64,000 nt of DNA from Ignavibacteria bacterium (lineage in GTDB: Bacteria; Bacteroidota; Ignavibacteria; Kapaibacteriales; UBA4661): NCBI GenBank assembly GCA_013298775.1, contig JAAFIV010000024.1, positions 1-64,000 on the forward strand. Reading direction: 5' to 3'. Numbering within the stretch: position 1 is the stretch's first letter; the number at the start of each line of letters is the position of its first letter. Below are positions 9,089-18,700 of this stretch, in pieces. A program made the position numbers and the translations under genes. The notes beneath the pieces were generated by a model. That model worked only from the letters and a program-made list of their open reading frames with translations. It was not told the DNA's origin and did no database searches.

Positions 9089-9138
9089 CACGGGCGGTAA
9101 CACTTGAACAATTTCAAGGTTACCGCCCGTGTTTTTTT
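9089..9138 (+). terminator. strong intrinsic terminator
   Basis: The arms CACGGGCGGTAAC (9089-9101) and GTTACCGCCCGTG (9119-9131) pair perfectly. An inner CTTGAA/TTCAAG extends the stem with one bulged base, and seven T follow at 9132-9138. It closes the small-gene unit ahead of the capsid operon. Confidence 0.9.
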
Positions 9139-9168
9139 GTTTTCGGTTGGTTCAGTGTTGGTATTTCG

Positions 9169-9267
9169 GTCATGGATGGAGCAGGGACGCTCTCGTCCAT
9201 GACAAAAGTTCGCACGGGTGATAGAAACGTCGTTGTGGCGATGACGTTCTCTATCACCCATTTTTTT
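9169..9267 (+). terminator. second and third hairpins ahead of the capsid operon; the last is a terminator
   Basis: GTCATGGA (9169-9176) pairs with TCCATGAC (to 9203), with an inner GAGC/GCTC, forming a hairpin without a T-run. GGGTGATAGA (9216-9225) pairs with TCTATCACCC (9250-9259) plus an inner ACGTC/GACGT, and seven T follow (9261-9267). With the hairpin at 9089 this makes three stem-loops in 180 bases. The 312-base stretch 8994-9305 holds nothing else that I recognise. Confidence 0.8.
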
Positions 9268-9305
9268 GTTCAGTTTTTTCTCGCAATCTTCCCCTCAGCA
9301 ACGTT

Positions 9306-10601
9306 ATGGATACGCACGTCTTTGAACGGTATTTGAATCCCGACGCAGCACCAAGCAGCTTCGTTCTTCAACGCGACGGCAAGCCTGTCGGTATCGGCTC
9401 GGTGCGTGAGATTGAATATGGCATGGTGCGCACGATGAGCGGCGCGGAAGTGCTGGGAAAGGCTGCCGACCTTGCAACGGTCTATGAGTATGTCGAGAAA
9501 GTGCGTAGCGAAAAGACGCTCAATCAGCACCTCATCAATTTCACTATCAACACGAACACGCTTGACCGCAGCAACGATATTATCGAACCTGCGGGGATTG
9601 ACCTCAAAAAATATGAACGAAATAATGTTCTTTTTTGGAATCATAATACGTGGGGAATGCCGATAGGAAGCGGTTTTCTGCCGACGCTGGGTGATAGCAG
9701 TATTACGATGGATTTCAATTTTCACGGCTTGAGCGATGAAAAAACCTTGTCCGAAACAGTTGGTCTCTTGTGCTTGGCGCGGGTAATAAAGGCGTGTAGC
9801 ATTGGTGTCATCCCACTTCAGTGGGATGATGTTGAAATTGATGATAATGTCCGCGCCTTGTACTCCACTGTTTACCCGTCATGGAGTACGAAGATTCGCC
9901 GTTATAAAAAATCGGAAATGATTGAGTGTTCGCCTTGCTCAATTCCTATGAATCCCGATGCTGTGCAGGCAAGTTTTGGTGGGCTTGCGGAGGAAGAAAT
10001 GAAGGCGTTGGTTGCTAAAGGTATTTTCAATGCCGATAATCCCCTCTTCAACATCCTCAGTCGCGCCGTATCGCGCCCACCGCAGATTTCTTCTCTCCCT
10101 GAAGGTGAACAAAAAGCAGGTGCGAAAATCAGCAGTGAACGCTTGCAAAAGTTGAAACAGGCGCATCAAGTCTTAGGTGATGTGATTGCTGAAGTTGATA
10201 CCACAACCAATGACGATGACGTTGCAGCTTCTCATAATGCTCCTGCAAAATCTCAACAAACATCGCAAAAAGGCGTGTCGGGCAAACAATATGACCGCGA
10301 TATGCGGCTGCTTATCACCTCGCTCGCAGAGATAAAAGGCAGCATCGAAAAACTCGTGTCAGAGACAGACACGGAAAAAGATACGGGAACCGACCCCGCT
10401 CTTCTTCAAAATCTTTTTCAGAATCTTCTTCAGAAACGGAAGGATGACCTTCGGGAATTATTATTCGGTTCGCCAAACCAGTTTATGAATGACGACAAGA
10501 GCAAGGATACAGGTGGCGGCGAAGAGGAAAAATCGGAAACCGATGAAACATATTCGGATGCAAAGGCACTAGAAATATTAAACCGTCTCAACGTGCAATA
10601 A
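9306..10601 (+). CDS. prohead serine protease with C-terminal scaffold region
   Basis: The 431-residue protein has the phage prohead protease layout. VLFWNHN with probable catalytic His113 is followed by KACSIGVIP with probable nucleophile Ser165, then the conserved MIECSPCSIPMNPDA segment. Residues about 240-431 are charged and low in complexity with coiled-coil character (KLKQAHQVLGDVIAEV...), as expected for a fused scaffolding domain that is cut away during capsid maturation. It lies directly before the major capsid gene, the normal order. Confidence 0.85.
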   Translation: MDTHVFERYLNPDAAPSSFVLQRDGKPVGIGSVREIEYGMVRTMSGAEVLGKAADLATVYEYVEKVRSEKTLNQHLINFTINTNTLDRSNDIIEPAGIDLKKYERNNVLFWNHNTWGMPIGSGFLPTLGDSSITMDFNFHGLSDEKTLSETVGLLCLARVIKACSIGVIPLQWDDVEIDDNVRALYSTVYPSWSTKIRRYKKSEMIECSPCSIPMNPDAVQASFGGLAEEEMKALVAKGIFNADNPLFNILSRAVSRPPQISSLPEGEQKAGAKISSERLQKLKQAHQVLGDVIAEVDTTTNDDDVAASHNAPAKSQQTSQKGVSGKQYDRDMRLLITSLAEIKGSIEKLVSETDTEKDTGTDPALLQNLFQNLLQKRKDDLRELLFGSPNQFMNDDKSKDTGGGEEEKSETDETYSDAKALEILNRLNVQ

Positions 10602-10650
10602 CAGCGCACAACAACTACCAAAAATTTCAACGTTTTTAAAGGCAACCACA

Positions 10651-11919
10651 ATGGGAATGAGCATCACCGAAGAACAACTCCAAGATTTTGGACAGAAAGC
10701 CGCCGCACAGGCACTCGAAAAAGCAACCGAATCACTCTCCAAGAGCCTCCGTGAGCCAATCATGGAGGAAGTACGCACGGAGATAGCCCGCAATATCACC
10801 CCAGAGGCTCTTCGCGGCTTGAACGCAAGCGTGGACAGTGCGGCAGATAAACTGCACGTTATCAAAACGTTCATTACAGGCGTTCAGAAAAATAATCCCG
10901 CTACGCTGCGAGAGCTTGCAAAGACGCATGAATCCTTGTATTTCGGGGTGAACAAGGCTGCCTTTAGCGATATTACGGATGGTCAAGGCGGCTATCTTGT
11001 GCCGGAAGTGTGGAGTGAAGAAATCTTCTCAGTAACGCAGCAATACGGCTTCTTCCGCCAACTCGCGCAAGTAATTCCGATGGCAACAAAAACCGTAAAA
11101 TTGAACACGGGCGGCGGCATCCTTATCTCCTACCCCGATGACAACACCGACACCTCAACAACCGACGCAACGAACTACTTCATCTCCACAGAGATTGAGG
11201 CGAAACGTATGGCGGGTGCGGTGATTGTCAAGCGAGATTTCATTGACGACGCAGAGCCGAATGTGGTAGATTTCCTCACCCGCGAAACAGCAAAAGCCTT
11301 TGCTCGAGAAGAGGATAAACAGGGCTTTGCGGGCAATGCTGCGCCATTTACAGGCATTTTGAATTTGTCCGGTGCGAAGGTCGCCTATATGGGCGGTGCG
11401 TCAAATTCTGGCAGAACATCCTTTTCAACTGTTTCATGGAGAGACCTTGTCGAACTCTCGCAGAATGTCGAGCCTGACCATCAAGTGGATGCAGCGTTTT
11501 TCATGTCGCAAGCGGTGTTCAAAGAAGTACGCAAGGAAGCCGATGCCAACGGTCGCCCCATCAACGATTTTACGGGCATTCTGCGGATATTCAACCAATT
11601 CGGTATCAAGCCGAAAATTGGTATGTCCGCAATCGCTTCTCGTGGCTACACGGGACCGGGCGACTTCCCTATTTACGTCATTCCCAACGGCATTTTGCCT
11701 ACGGACGGAGCGGGCAATGCGGCGGTCATTTTTGGTTCGCTGACGCAATATGCTCAAATGGGCTTGCGCCGCGATATGAAGCAGGAAATTTTCACCGAAA
11801 GCTACGGTGCGGTGCCGCTCTCCTCACGTGGTATGCTTGCCTACGCGACCTATCAACGCAAAGGCTTTGGTTTCCCTGTGCCGAGCGCGTTTGCGATGCT
11901 GCGCACGGCTTTGACCTGA
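10651..11919 (+). CDS. major capsid protein, HK97 fold
   Basis: 422 residues. The N-terminal ~110 residues are helical and charged, like the HK97 delta domain. The body begins near SDITDGQGGYLVPEVWSEEIF, the classical start of HK97-type capsid proteins. Phage_capsid features follow, including IEAKRMAGAVIVKRDFIDDAEPNVVDFLTRETAKAFAREED. It is the only capsid candidate and sits between protease and connector genes. Confidence 0.9.
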   Translation: MGMSITEEQLQDFGQKAAAQALEKATESLSKSLREPIMEEVRTEIARNITPEALRGLNASVDSAADKLHVIKTFITGVQKNNPATLRELAKTHESLYFGVNKAAFSDITDGQGGYLVPEVWSEEIFSVTQQYGFFRQLAQVIPMATKTVKLNTGGGILISYPDDNTDTSTTDATNYFISTEIEAKRMAGAVIVKRDFIDDAEPNVVDFLTRETAKAFAREEDKQGFAGNAAPFTGILNLSGAKVAYMGGASNSGRTSFSTVSWRDLVELSQNVEPDHQVDAAFFMSQAVFKEVRKEADANGRPINDFTGILRIFNQFGIKPKIGMSAIASRGYTGPGDFPIYVIPNGILPTDGAGNAAVIFGSLTQYAQMGLRRDMKQEIFTESYGAVPLSSRGMLAYATYQRKGFGFPVPSAFAMLRTALT

Positions 11920-11959
11920 TTGTGTACGGCAATATTTATCATCCCAAATTTCTCTCGTC

Positions 11960-12151
11960 ATGCAACACAAAGTCTATAAAGTCATCAAAAGTACGCTTCG
12001 CTATGCCGAAGGCGATATTGTGCAGCTCTCCGAAAAGGACGCGCTTAAAATGAAGGATTCTCTCGAGGAATACAAACCCGAAACCAAAACCGCTCACAAA
12101 GGCAGTAAAACAGGCAGTAACGACGCGGCTCACCAAGCCGATGCCAAATAA
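11960..12151 (+). CDS. small head protein
   Basis: 63 residues: a short beta-rich head (YKVIKSTLRYAEGDIVQLSEKDA) with a polar Lys/Thr/Ser tail. Its place between capsid and connector genes suggests a small head or neck accessory protein. No family is recognised. Confidence 0.65.
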   Translation: MQHKVYKVIKSTLRYAEGDIVQLSEKDALKMKDSLEEYKPETKTAHKGSKTGSNDAAHQADAK

Positions 12152-12163
12152 GGTGCTGCCTCA

Positions 12164-12763
12164 ATGCCCGCCGTTTTTCCCGATATTGATGCGGTTGTGG
12201 AGCGTTTGCGCTTGAAATCAACAAATGCAAATCCCATACCGCCAGACCTGACGAATGCTATAACGGCATGGCGACAAGGGGCTATCAGCCGCATTGAAAC
12301 GTTCTATTGTGAGCAGCCTATCGCGGCGGCAACGGTGAGCTACGAGTTTACACCGATGGCGAAAACACCTTCGTACACGCCGCCCTACTTCCCTTTGCGC
12401 GGAATTACGGAGCTAAAGGAAGTATTACGCGAAGAAGCAGGATTTACAGCGTTTACGTCGCTCCAAAGCTCAGATTTTGGCGTTGCAAAGGGCGCAATCG
12501 TGAAACGAAATGGCTTTGAACCGAGCAAAACGTATCTGGCTCTGCTCCACGTCGGTTATGAAGAAATACCGCCAGAAATCATTGAAATTTTCTTTGAAAT
12601 GATAACCGTCCGCCACAAGGAATCAAACTTTGCAACCGCTTCACGTCTTGGTATCAGCAACATTTCGGAATCGCTTGCAGGAACAAACGTAATGACAACC
12701 TTTCGGAATATGCACGAAAACTGGCAAGAACGTTTGGCGCGATTTCGACCTTTACCCGTGTAG
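12164..12763 (+). CDS. head-tail connector (adaptor) protein
   Basis: 199 residues with the pattern of gp6-like head-tail adaptors: an N-terminal helical region, a beta insertion (YTPPYFPLRGITELKEVL), then the helix pair IPPEIIEIFFEMITVRHKESNF and a C-terminal helix. In siphophages this protein forms a ring under the portal. Function is inferred from this pattern plus its position after the capsid gene. Confidence 0.6.
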   Translation: MPAVFPDIDAVVERLRLKSTNANPIPPDLTNAITAWRQGAISRIETFYCEQPIAAATVSYEFTPMAKTPSYTPPYFPLRGITELKEVLREEAGFTAFTSLQSSDFGVAKGAIVKRNGFEPSKTYLALLHVGYEEIPPEIIEIFFEMITVRHKESNFATASRLGISNISESLAGTNVMTTFRNMHENWQERLARFRPLPV

Positions 12764-12774
12764 GAGATATTGAT

Positions 12775-13305
12775 ATGACCAATGATTTTGACGAGCGTAT
12801 CAAGATGCTGCAAACCACGTTTGCAGGGTTTATGAAACAGGCAAAGCAGGAGTTTCCGCTTGTGATGCAGGCATACATCAACGAAAACCTGCATTCGTCG
12901 CCCGCAAACCCCGCAGCATTCAATACCACCGATACGCTCTACACAAGGTCTGGTGCGCTTGTGAGGTCATTCATAGCAGGACAAAAAGGTAATATCTTTC
13001 AAGGAACGGCGGATGAACGCGGTTTGCAGCTTACCTACGGCTCGTCGCTGCCGTATGCGGCAATACAGGAGTTTGGCGGAACAATTCAGGCTACACCTCG
13101 CATGATAGGCTACTTCTGGGCAATGCACAAAAATACACAACTGAATTTCTTCAAAGTGCTGGCACTTGCGGCAAAGAAAAACGGCGGCTTTCGCTTGAAA
13201 CCGCGTCCGTACTTGATGCCCGCCGTGCGAAAGTATGAAAAAGACGGTATTCAGTATCTGGAACGTTCTCTCACGGTGTTCCTTCAAGGAGTTTGGAATG
13301 GCTAA
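12775..13305 (+). CDS. virion morphogenesis protein (Mu gpG / tail completion family)
   Basis: 176 residues. LQLTYGSSLPYAAIQEFGGTIQATPRM followed by RLKPRPYLMPAV is the signature of the phage virion morphogenesis/tail completion family: a beta core with the LPYA-I-EFGG motif and a final RPYL-PA segment. It probably acts at the head-tail joint. The next gene starts 8 bases before its stop. Confidence 0.8.
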   Translation: MTNDFDERIKMLQTTFAGFMKQAKQEFPLVMQAYINENLHSSPANPAAFNTTDTLYTRSGALVRSFIAGQKGNIFQGTADERGLQLTYGSSLPYAAIQEFGGTIQATPRMIGYFWAMHKNTQLNFFKVLALAAKKNGGFRLKPRPYLMPAVRKYEKDGIQYLERSLTVFLQGVWNG

Positions 13306-13795
13306 CATCACGCCAGATATGCCAACGCCACGCAAGTATTTTCTTGAAGTTGTCCGCACGGCATTAGAGGAACAAGGCACATTCAAACCTGAAAATGTCC
13401 TCAAAACTTTTGCTCCTTCAAGTCAGTACGCTACGCCGTGGGCGTTTCCCGACTTGGGCGAAGATGCGCGGCGGGAGTGGCTGGATGAAGGCGCGGAGCT
13501 TGTGAGCAAGCAGGTTCAAACGGTTGCTGTTTTGGCGGGCTTTGGTGTAGATGGGTATGATACCGAACATCAAGGCTGGCTGACCGATGCAAGCAGCGCG
13601 GTCATGTACGCCATTCAGCAAGCATTGTTGAGCATTGTTCTTGACAACGACCTTGCCTCCTTCGAGGATGATTTTTTGGTTATCGGTATCGAAACCGTAG
13701 ATATTACGCGGATGCTGGACGGTTACGACCGCGAAGCACGGTACGGACAGGTGCTGGTGAATACTGAAATTGTTTATTCTCTCACGTTGAAATAA
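13298..13795 (+). CDS. neck or tail-completion protein
   Basis: A 165-residue protein, start at 13298 overlapping the previous stop by 8 bases. Acidic, with a central segment (GYDTEHQGWLTDASSAVMYAIQQALLSIVLD) and a beta-rich C-terminus ending VNTEIVYSLTLK. Position between the gpG-like gene and the tail tube gene suggests a tail terminator or completion role; the sequence alone does not prove it. Confidence 0.6.
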   Translation: MANITPDMPTPRKYFLEVVRTALEEQGTFKPENVLKTFAPSSQYATPWAFPDLGEDARREWLDEGAELVSKQVQTVAVLAGFGVDGYDTEHQGWLTDASSAVMYAIQQALLSIVLDNDLASFEDDFLVIGIETVDITRMLDGYDREARYGQVLVNTEIVYSLTLK

Positions 13796-13810
13796 TTTTT
13801 TTCTACGACT

Positions 13811-14167
13811 ATGCCACACACTATCCGCATCCTCACTCGCGCCGTCATTGGTAATGTCATTGTCAATGCGGGCGAATCGGTCAAAGGCGATGAGCAATTC
13901 CTTAGCGGCTTATGTGCGGCAGGGATTCCGTTCACTCTTGTCAATGAACATTCTTCAGGCGAAGAAGAAGCATCCTCGTCTATGAATGAAGCAATAGCGA
14001 ATGAAGCAGCAGCGAATGAAGCAGCAGCGAATGAAGCAGCAGCGAATGAAGCAACAGCGAATGAAGCAACAGCGAATGAAGCAACAGCGAATGAAGACGG
14101 GGAGCCACTTGCGCCGCCAAAGAACGACCGTCGTCATGGAGCAAAGCCGCCTGTGGTGCATGGCTAA
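13811..14167 (+). CDS. small neck/tail protein with NEAAA pentapeptide repeats
   Basis: 118 residues. The first ~50 form a compact beta domain (IRILTRAVIGNVIVNAGESVKGDEQFLSGLCAAGIPF). Seven pentapeptide repeats (NEAIA, NEAAA x3, NEATA x3) follow, with a Pro/Arg-rich tail. The repeats come from a 15-base tandem array and form an alanine-rich acidic helix or linker. The copy number should be variable by slippage. Confidence 0.6.
   Translation: MPHTIRILTRAVIGNVIVNAGESVKGDEQFLSGLCAAGIPFTLVNEHSSGEEEASSSMNEAIANEAAANEAAANEAAANEATANEATANEATANEDGEPLAPPKNDRRHGAKPPVVHG
13985..14089 (+). repeat. seven tandem 15-bp repeats inside a coding region
   Basis: The unit AATGAAGCARYAGCG occurs seven times in succession, with third-position changes falling in blocks (one ATA, three GCA, three ACA variants). 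That pattern indicates recent local duplication. It keeps the frame of the gene at 13811-14167. Confidence 0.95.
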
Positions 14168-14231
14168 GAGACAACAATCGTAACTCACATTTGCTTTTCA
14201 AACAAACGCCTATCAATCTGGAGAAAACATC

Positions 14232-14837
14232 ATGGCAGCACCAAAACTATCACGGAATGCGAAAAATATTATCGGTCTCGGAAGCGGACGAATGCTTATC
14301 CGCGAGGTCAATGCGGACGGTACGCTTTTGTCTGCTGCCGAACAAACGGCGGCTGGATATGGCACGGGTCCAGGTTTGACGGCGTATGTCTGGATGGAAA
14401 TGCCTATCGTCAAAGACAGTAATTTGAAAGATGATACGCAAATTGAGAAAAAGCCCGACGAAGGTGGCGATAAGTATCCGATTGAAGGAGAACGCGAGGT
14501 AACGCTTGAAGTTACTTCTATGCAACGCGATACCGATACGCTGCGGGCAATCATCAAGGATATGCGCGGCAAATACTTTGAAATTCTGAAAGAAAACACC
14601 TCACGAAAACTCGCCAAAGGTCATCAATACTTGTACGTGGCGATTGCGCAGGTTGAGCCGAAACTTGATGTAAAGTTGCCCAATCCAGACCCAAAATTTA
14701 TGTTCAACGCGATTGTTGTTTCCACAGCGATTGCAAACCGCGACTTGGCTGCTGTCGCGGGTATGCGCTCCGACTTTACAGGGAAAACGGTCAGCGTTGC
14801 GAGCGGCGAATACTACGAACTCTTTGATATAGCGTAA
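14232..14837 (+). CDS. major tail (tube) protein, putative
   Basis: 201 residues, beta-rich, single copy, between neck genes and the tail chaperone pair: the place of the siphophage tail tube gene. EREVTLEVTSMQRDTDTLRAI and a conserved-looking C-terminus (ANRDLAAVAGMRSDFTGKTVSVASGEYYELFDI) fit a tube subunit with Ig-like strands. The assignment rests mainly on gene order. Confidence 0.6.
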   Translation: MAAPKLSRNAKNIIGLGSGRMLIREVNADGTLLSAAEQTAAGYGTGPGLTAYVWMEMPIVKDSNLKDDTQIEKKPDEGGDKYPIEGEREVTLEVTSMQRDTDTLRAIIKDMRGKYFEILKENTSRKLAKGHQYLYVAIAQVEPKLDVKLPNPDPKFMFNAIVVSTAIANRDLAAVAGMRSDFTGKTVSVASGEYYELFDIA

Positions 14838-14936
14838 GTATAGGCATAATTCTTTCCTTGTGAGGGCATTCGCATTTACGCGCTTGCCCTTTTTTCTTAC
14901 GACAGTTTTTTACCTCACCAAGCATCCCAAACCCTG

Positions 14937-15437
14937 ATGAATACGGCTTTTCTCGCACCTTATACCGTTACGCTGAACGGTCGGAAGTATCACATTGTTG
15001 ATTTCCGCAGCAACGAATGGACGATTGAACGGGACGAACAAATCCTTGAATTGCTCGACCCCGTGCTTGACCAAATTCTGAAGATGATAACGCCCCAAGA
15101 AGATGGTAAAGTCTCGCTCACCTTCGATTTTCACGTGATTTATACCTTGCTGCGTTCAAAGAAAATTCACCGTGAAATCCTTGCGTGTCTCTTCGCTCCC
15201 GATAATCTCTTCGCTCCCGATAATCACGACAATCCCAATAATCCCGATAACGGGGATGTAAACGAGGCACAGCGCAGTGCCGACCTTGCGAACGACATTG
15301 TAAAACTTGGTCATGCGGACATTGAGGAGGCATTTACTCGTTTTTTGGCTTCCGTCAAGAGCTTCGGTCGGGGAAATTTCCGAATCTCTTTAGACGAGCA
15401 AGCAACACCGACGACGGAGACGACCGCGACGGCATAA
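14937..15437 (+). CDS. tail assembly chaperone, short form (G-like)
   Basis: A 166-residue protein between the tail tube and tape measure genes. It carries an Asn/Asp/Pro-rich linker made of short repeats (NLFAPDN twice, NPNNPDNGD). The -1 frame is open from 15326 through 15694 and overlaps its last ~110 bases, with canonical slippery heptamers at 15341 and 15371. The gene therefore looks like the upstream partner of a G/GT programmed frameshift, a near-universal feature of siphophage tail chaperones. Confidence 0.75.
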   Translation: MNTAFLAPYTVTLNGRKYHIVDFRSNEWTIERDEQILELLDPVLDQILKMITPQEDGKVSLTFDFHVIYTLLRSKKIHREILACLFAPDNLFAPDNHDNPNNPDNGDVNEAQRSADLANDIVKLGHADIEEAFTRFLASVKSFGRGNFRISLDEQATPTTETTATA

Positions 15438-15694
15438 ACACGGCGGATATAGAGTATTTGGAAGAGACACAGGGCTACGTTGCTTCTATTTACGAGCGTC
15501 CGCCGACGTACTGGTTTCAGTTGGTGATGCTGCTTTCGGATGGTGATGTGTTGAAGCATCTCGCCATCAAGCGGCAGCCGCTCTATCTCTCGCTTGCGTA
15601 TGCTGATGCGCGTGCCATGAACGCCCGCAAAGAGCAGGAAGCCATGAAACAGCACCATTCAAACAACCATGAAGATTACGACGCTGGCTACTAA
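15326..15694 (+). CDS. T extension of the tail assembly chaperone, expressed by -1 frameshift
   Basis: This is the -1 frame relative to the gene at 14937. It has no ATG of its own near its start and only a TTG at 15458. Read after a slip it gives FGFRQELRSGKFPNLF...INTADIEYLEETQGYVAS, which is coherent protein, then IYERPPTYWFQLVML. The GT product would span 14937-15694. The T domain normally recruits tape measure to tube subunits. Confidence 0.75.
   Translation, partial: GGIYSFFGFRQELRSGKFPNLFRRASNTDDGDDRDGINTADIEYLEETQGYVASIYERPPTYWFQLVMLLSDGDVLKHLAIKRQPLYLSLAYADARAMNARKEQEAMKQHHSNNHEDYDAGY
15341..15377 (+). promoter_or_regulatory. -1 ribosomal frameshift sites
   Basis: T_TTT_TTG at 15341-15347 and G_GGA_AAT at 15371-15377 are both in the correct register for a -1 slip (X XXY YYZ) and both lie in the overlap with the open -1 frame. 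The second differs in one base from the lambda G/GT site (G_GGA_AAG) and is the likelier one. Confidence 0.75.
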
Positions 15695-15727
15695 TTACCC
15701 CTGATGTTTCCTCTATGGCAGACCTTT

Positions 15728-18700
15728 ATGGCAGCAAGTCTTTCCGTTACACTCTCGCTCGACGCAGCCGCCTTTACGGACGGTCTGAAACGCGCTCAGG
15801 ACGCAGGTAAGAATCTTGCCGATGCGGTCAAATCCGCGTTTGCAAATGTGAAAATAAGCATCGGCACCGAAAGCGTAGAGCAAAGCCTCGACGGGCTGAA
15901 GCGGAGAGCAGAAGACGCAGCGTCATCGTTACAAAAATCCTTCTCCGGCGCAAGTACCTTTGCCCAATCTGCCTTTGGCTTCAATCAAATTCAGCAATCG
16001 GTTGAACGCATTGCGGCAACCGCTCAAACGCTCTCTGCGCCCTTTGTTGAACTTGATACTTCCCTCCGCAATATCGGTGCGTTGGGGGTAAAAAACTTTG
16101 CGGAGTTTGAGGGCTTAGTCGTTGGATTATCCAAGACTATTCCTGACTCCGCCGCTGTTATTGGCGATGCGATTGCCGAAGCGGTCGGGTCGGGTGTGAT
16201 TGCAGTGGAGAACGGTCGGGCAAACATTCAACAAGCATCGGAATTTATCCAGGTCGCATCAAAACTGGCGATTGCGGGCAACACCGATATTCAAACCGCC
16301 GTCAAAGGCTTGGCTTCTACGCTCAATTCGTACAGTCTCAGTACGTCGGAAGCAAATCGAGTATCGGACGTAATTTTCAATACGTTCAACTACGGTGTTT
16401 CCTCCGTCAAGGAGCTTTCCAAGTATCTCTACGAAATCACACCGACCGCCGCAGGACTTGGTGTGAGCCTTGAGCAGGTCGGCGGCGCACTGGCAACAAT
16501 GACCAAACAGGGCATTCGCACTACTGTTGCGACGGACCGCCTCCGCTCATTTCTTGTTGCTCTTCAGAAACCGAACAAAGAACTTGCTGCCGTCATGGAG
16601 CGGTCGGGAGTAACGTTGCAGGGATTCCGCGACGGAACGCTCACGATGCAGGAAGCGGCAAAACGCATCAGCTACACCACGAAAGAACTTGGTCTCAACA
16701 CAAACCAAATATTCGCCAGTGTTGAAGCGGCTTCTGCCGTTATGTTCTTGGGGGGCAAGAATGCTGAAAAAGCAATGATTGACCTCAAAAACGTGAGCCA
16801 GCGCAACACCGTAAAAGAAGGATTTGACGTGCAGGCGCAAGGAATTGAGTCGCGTGTTCGTGTGATGATAAACACCATCAATGCGGGATTTATAGAGATG
16901 TTCGGCAAAGTCGGTACAGGTGCGACAGTCGCGCTCAACACGACTGCCCGCCTTGCTCCCACGCTCACGGCTCTTGCTTCTGTCAAACAACTTGTCCCTG
17001 AAGGAGCATTCACTTCATTAAGCAACGGCATCACGGGTGTGGTCGGGAAAGTAGGAAATATCGGCACGGCTTTTCTTTCTCTCTCATCAACAGCAGGTGC
17101 CGCCTTACAGAAAACGTCGGCATCGTTGCAGTCATTCCCTGCTACGGTCGCAGCAACGGTACAGAAAGGGTTTGCGGCAGTTCCGGGCGTACTTGCAGGA
17201 GCGGTGCAGACAAGTTTAGCAAGTATTCGTGCGTTTCCCGCACAGGCAACATCGGCATTCTCCACTTTGGGAGCTGCTCTTGCGGCAAATACACAGACGT
17301 TTCTCGCGTCCTCGCGGAGCCTGCTGACGGGAGCATTACCCGCAATGCAGTCATTCGGTGCATCGGTGGCTACTGGACTTGTCTCAGCATTCAAGAACCC
17401 GCTTGGTACATTGAAATTGGTCTTTGCTGCCGTGGGAACAGGCGCACGGGCAATGTGGGCAGCGGTTACTGGACCTGTGGGGCTAGTGATAGCGGCGATT
17501 GCGGCTGTGGCGGCGATTGGGGTTGCTCTCTACGACAATTTTGATGACATCAAACAAGCCGTCAATGAATTTGTCACCAATGCGATTGAAGTCTTCAATG
17601 AACTGAAACCCGTATTTTTTGAACTGCTTGGTGTGGTGCGTCAGGTAGGCGGCTTTTTGTATGAATATCTCAAAACTCCGTTTGAAATTATCACTACCAT
17701 TGTTCGCGCCTTTACAGGTGAGGCAGAGCAAGCAAGCGGAACGACCAAAGACTTAGGCTCATCGGTGCAGGGCGCGGGTCAGCAAACAAGTTTCTTCAAA
17801 CAAGCCCTCCAAACCGTCCTTCAGACGCTTATCAACATTAAAGGCACGATTGGCGGCGTTACAGAGGCATTTAAGACCATCAAAGAAGTTATTGGCGAAG
17901 CATTTCGGGCTATGTCCAACTTCAACATCAAAGGCGTAATTGAAGCGTTCTCTGGCTCAGGGGCGAAGATAGCCGCCTCATACGATAAAGGCTGGAATCA
18001 AGCCACACAAGCCGCTCAAACAGGCGCACAAGCACAAAAAGATGCTGCCAAAGACGGCGTAAAAGGTCAAGAAGAAGCGGCGACGGAGTTTGACAATATC
18101 ACGAAGAAATCCGTGTCTTCGCAGGTTGCGGAGTTCAAAAAACTTGCCTTTACCCTCACGCCCGAACAACTCAAAGGACGGCGCGAACTCTTGGAGTTTG
18201 CCCTCAAAAGCGAACTTGAGCAAGGCAAAATTTCGCAGCAACAGTACTACAAAACGCTGAGTGAATTGGTGCAAATTGAGCAAGCGGCTATCAAGAAATT
18301 CAAAGGCAGCTCTTCTGGTAGTGGTCGAGGAAAAAAAGAATCCTTCAAAGACCAAGAAGAACTTTTGCGCGAGGCGCGCGAATTGGAGCGTTTACGAGAG
18401 CAGATTTTGTTGGAAGGACTGGCGGAAACACAGCGCAAGCTAAAAGAGTTCGACATCAAAGCAAGCGATGAACGTGCAAAATTGGAGCGAGACATCAAAA
18501 AAGCAGAGTTCGAGAAAAAAGGCAGTTTGTCCGAAATTCTGAGGAAACAAGAAGCAGAATTGCTGAAACGGCAAGCCATAGAACGAAATAAATTCCTGAA
18601 CGAGCTTGCCTTGAAAGAGGTTGAAGGTACCGACAAAGCACGGGATGAAGCGGTCAAGCGGCAGATTGAACTCTTGAAAGTACAGGAACAATTATTGCGC

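Noticed and set aside
7453-9305. tRNA gene as attachment site
   Set aside because: No cloverleaf or T-arm motif was found at either prophage junction.
13955-14216. Minus-strand Cys/Phe/Leu-rich repeat proteins (CCFIR or SLLLH repeats)
   Set aside because: They are antisense shadows of the 15-bp NEAAA repeat of the plus-strand gene.
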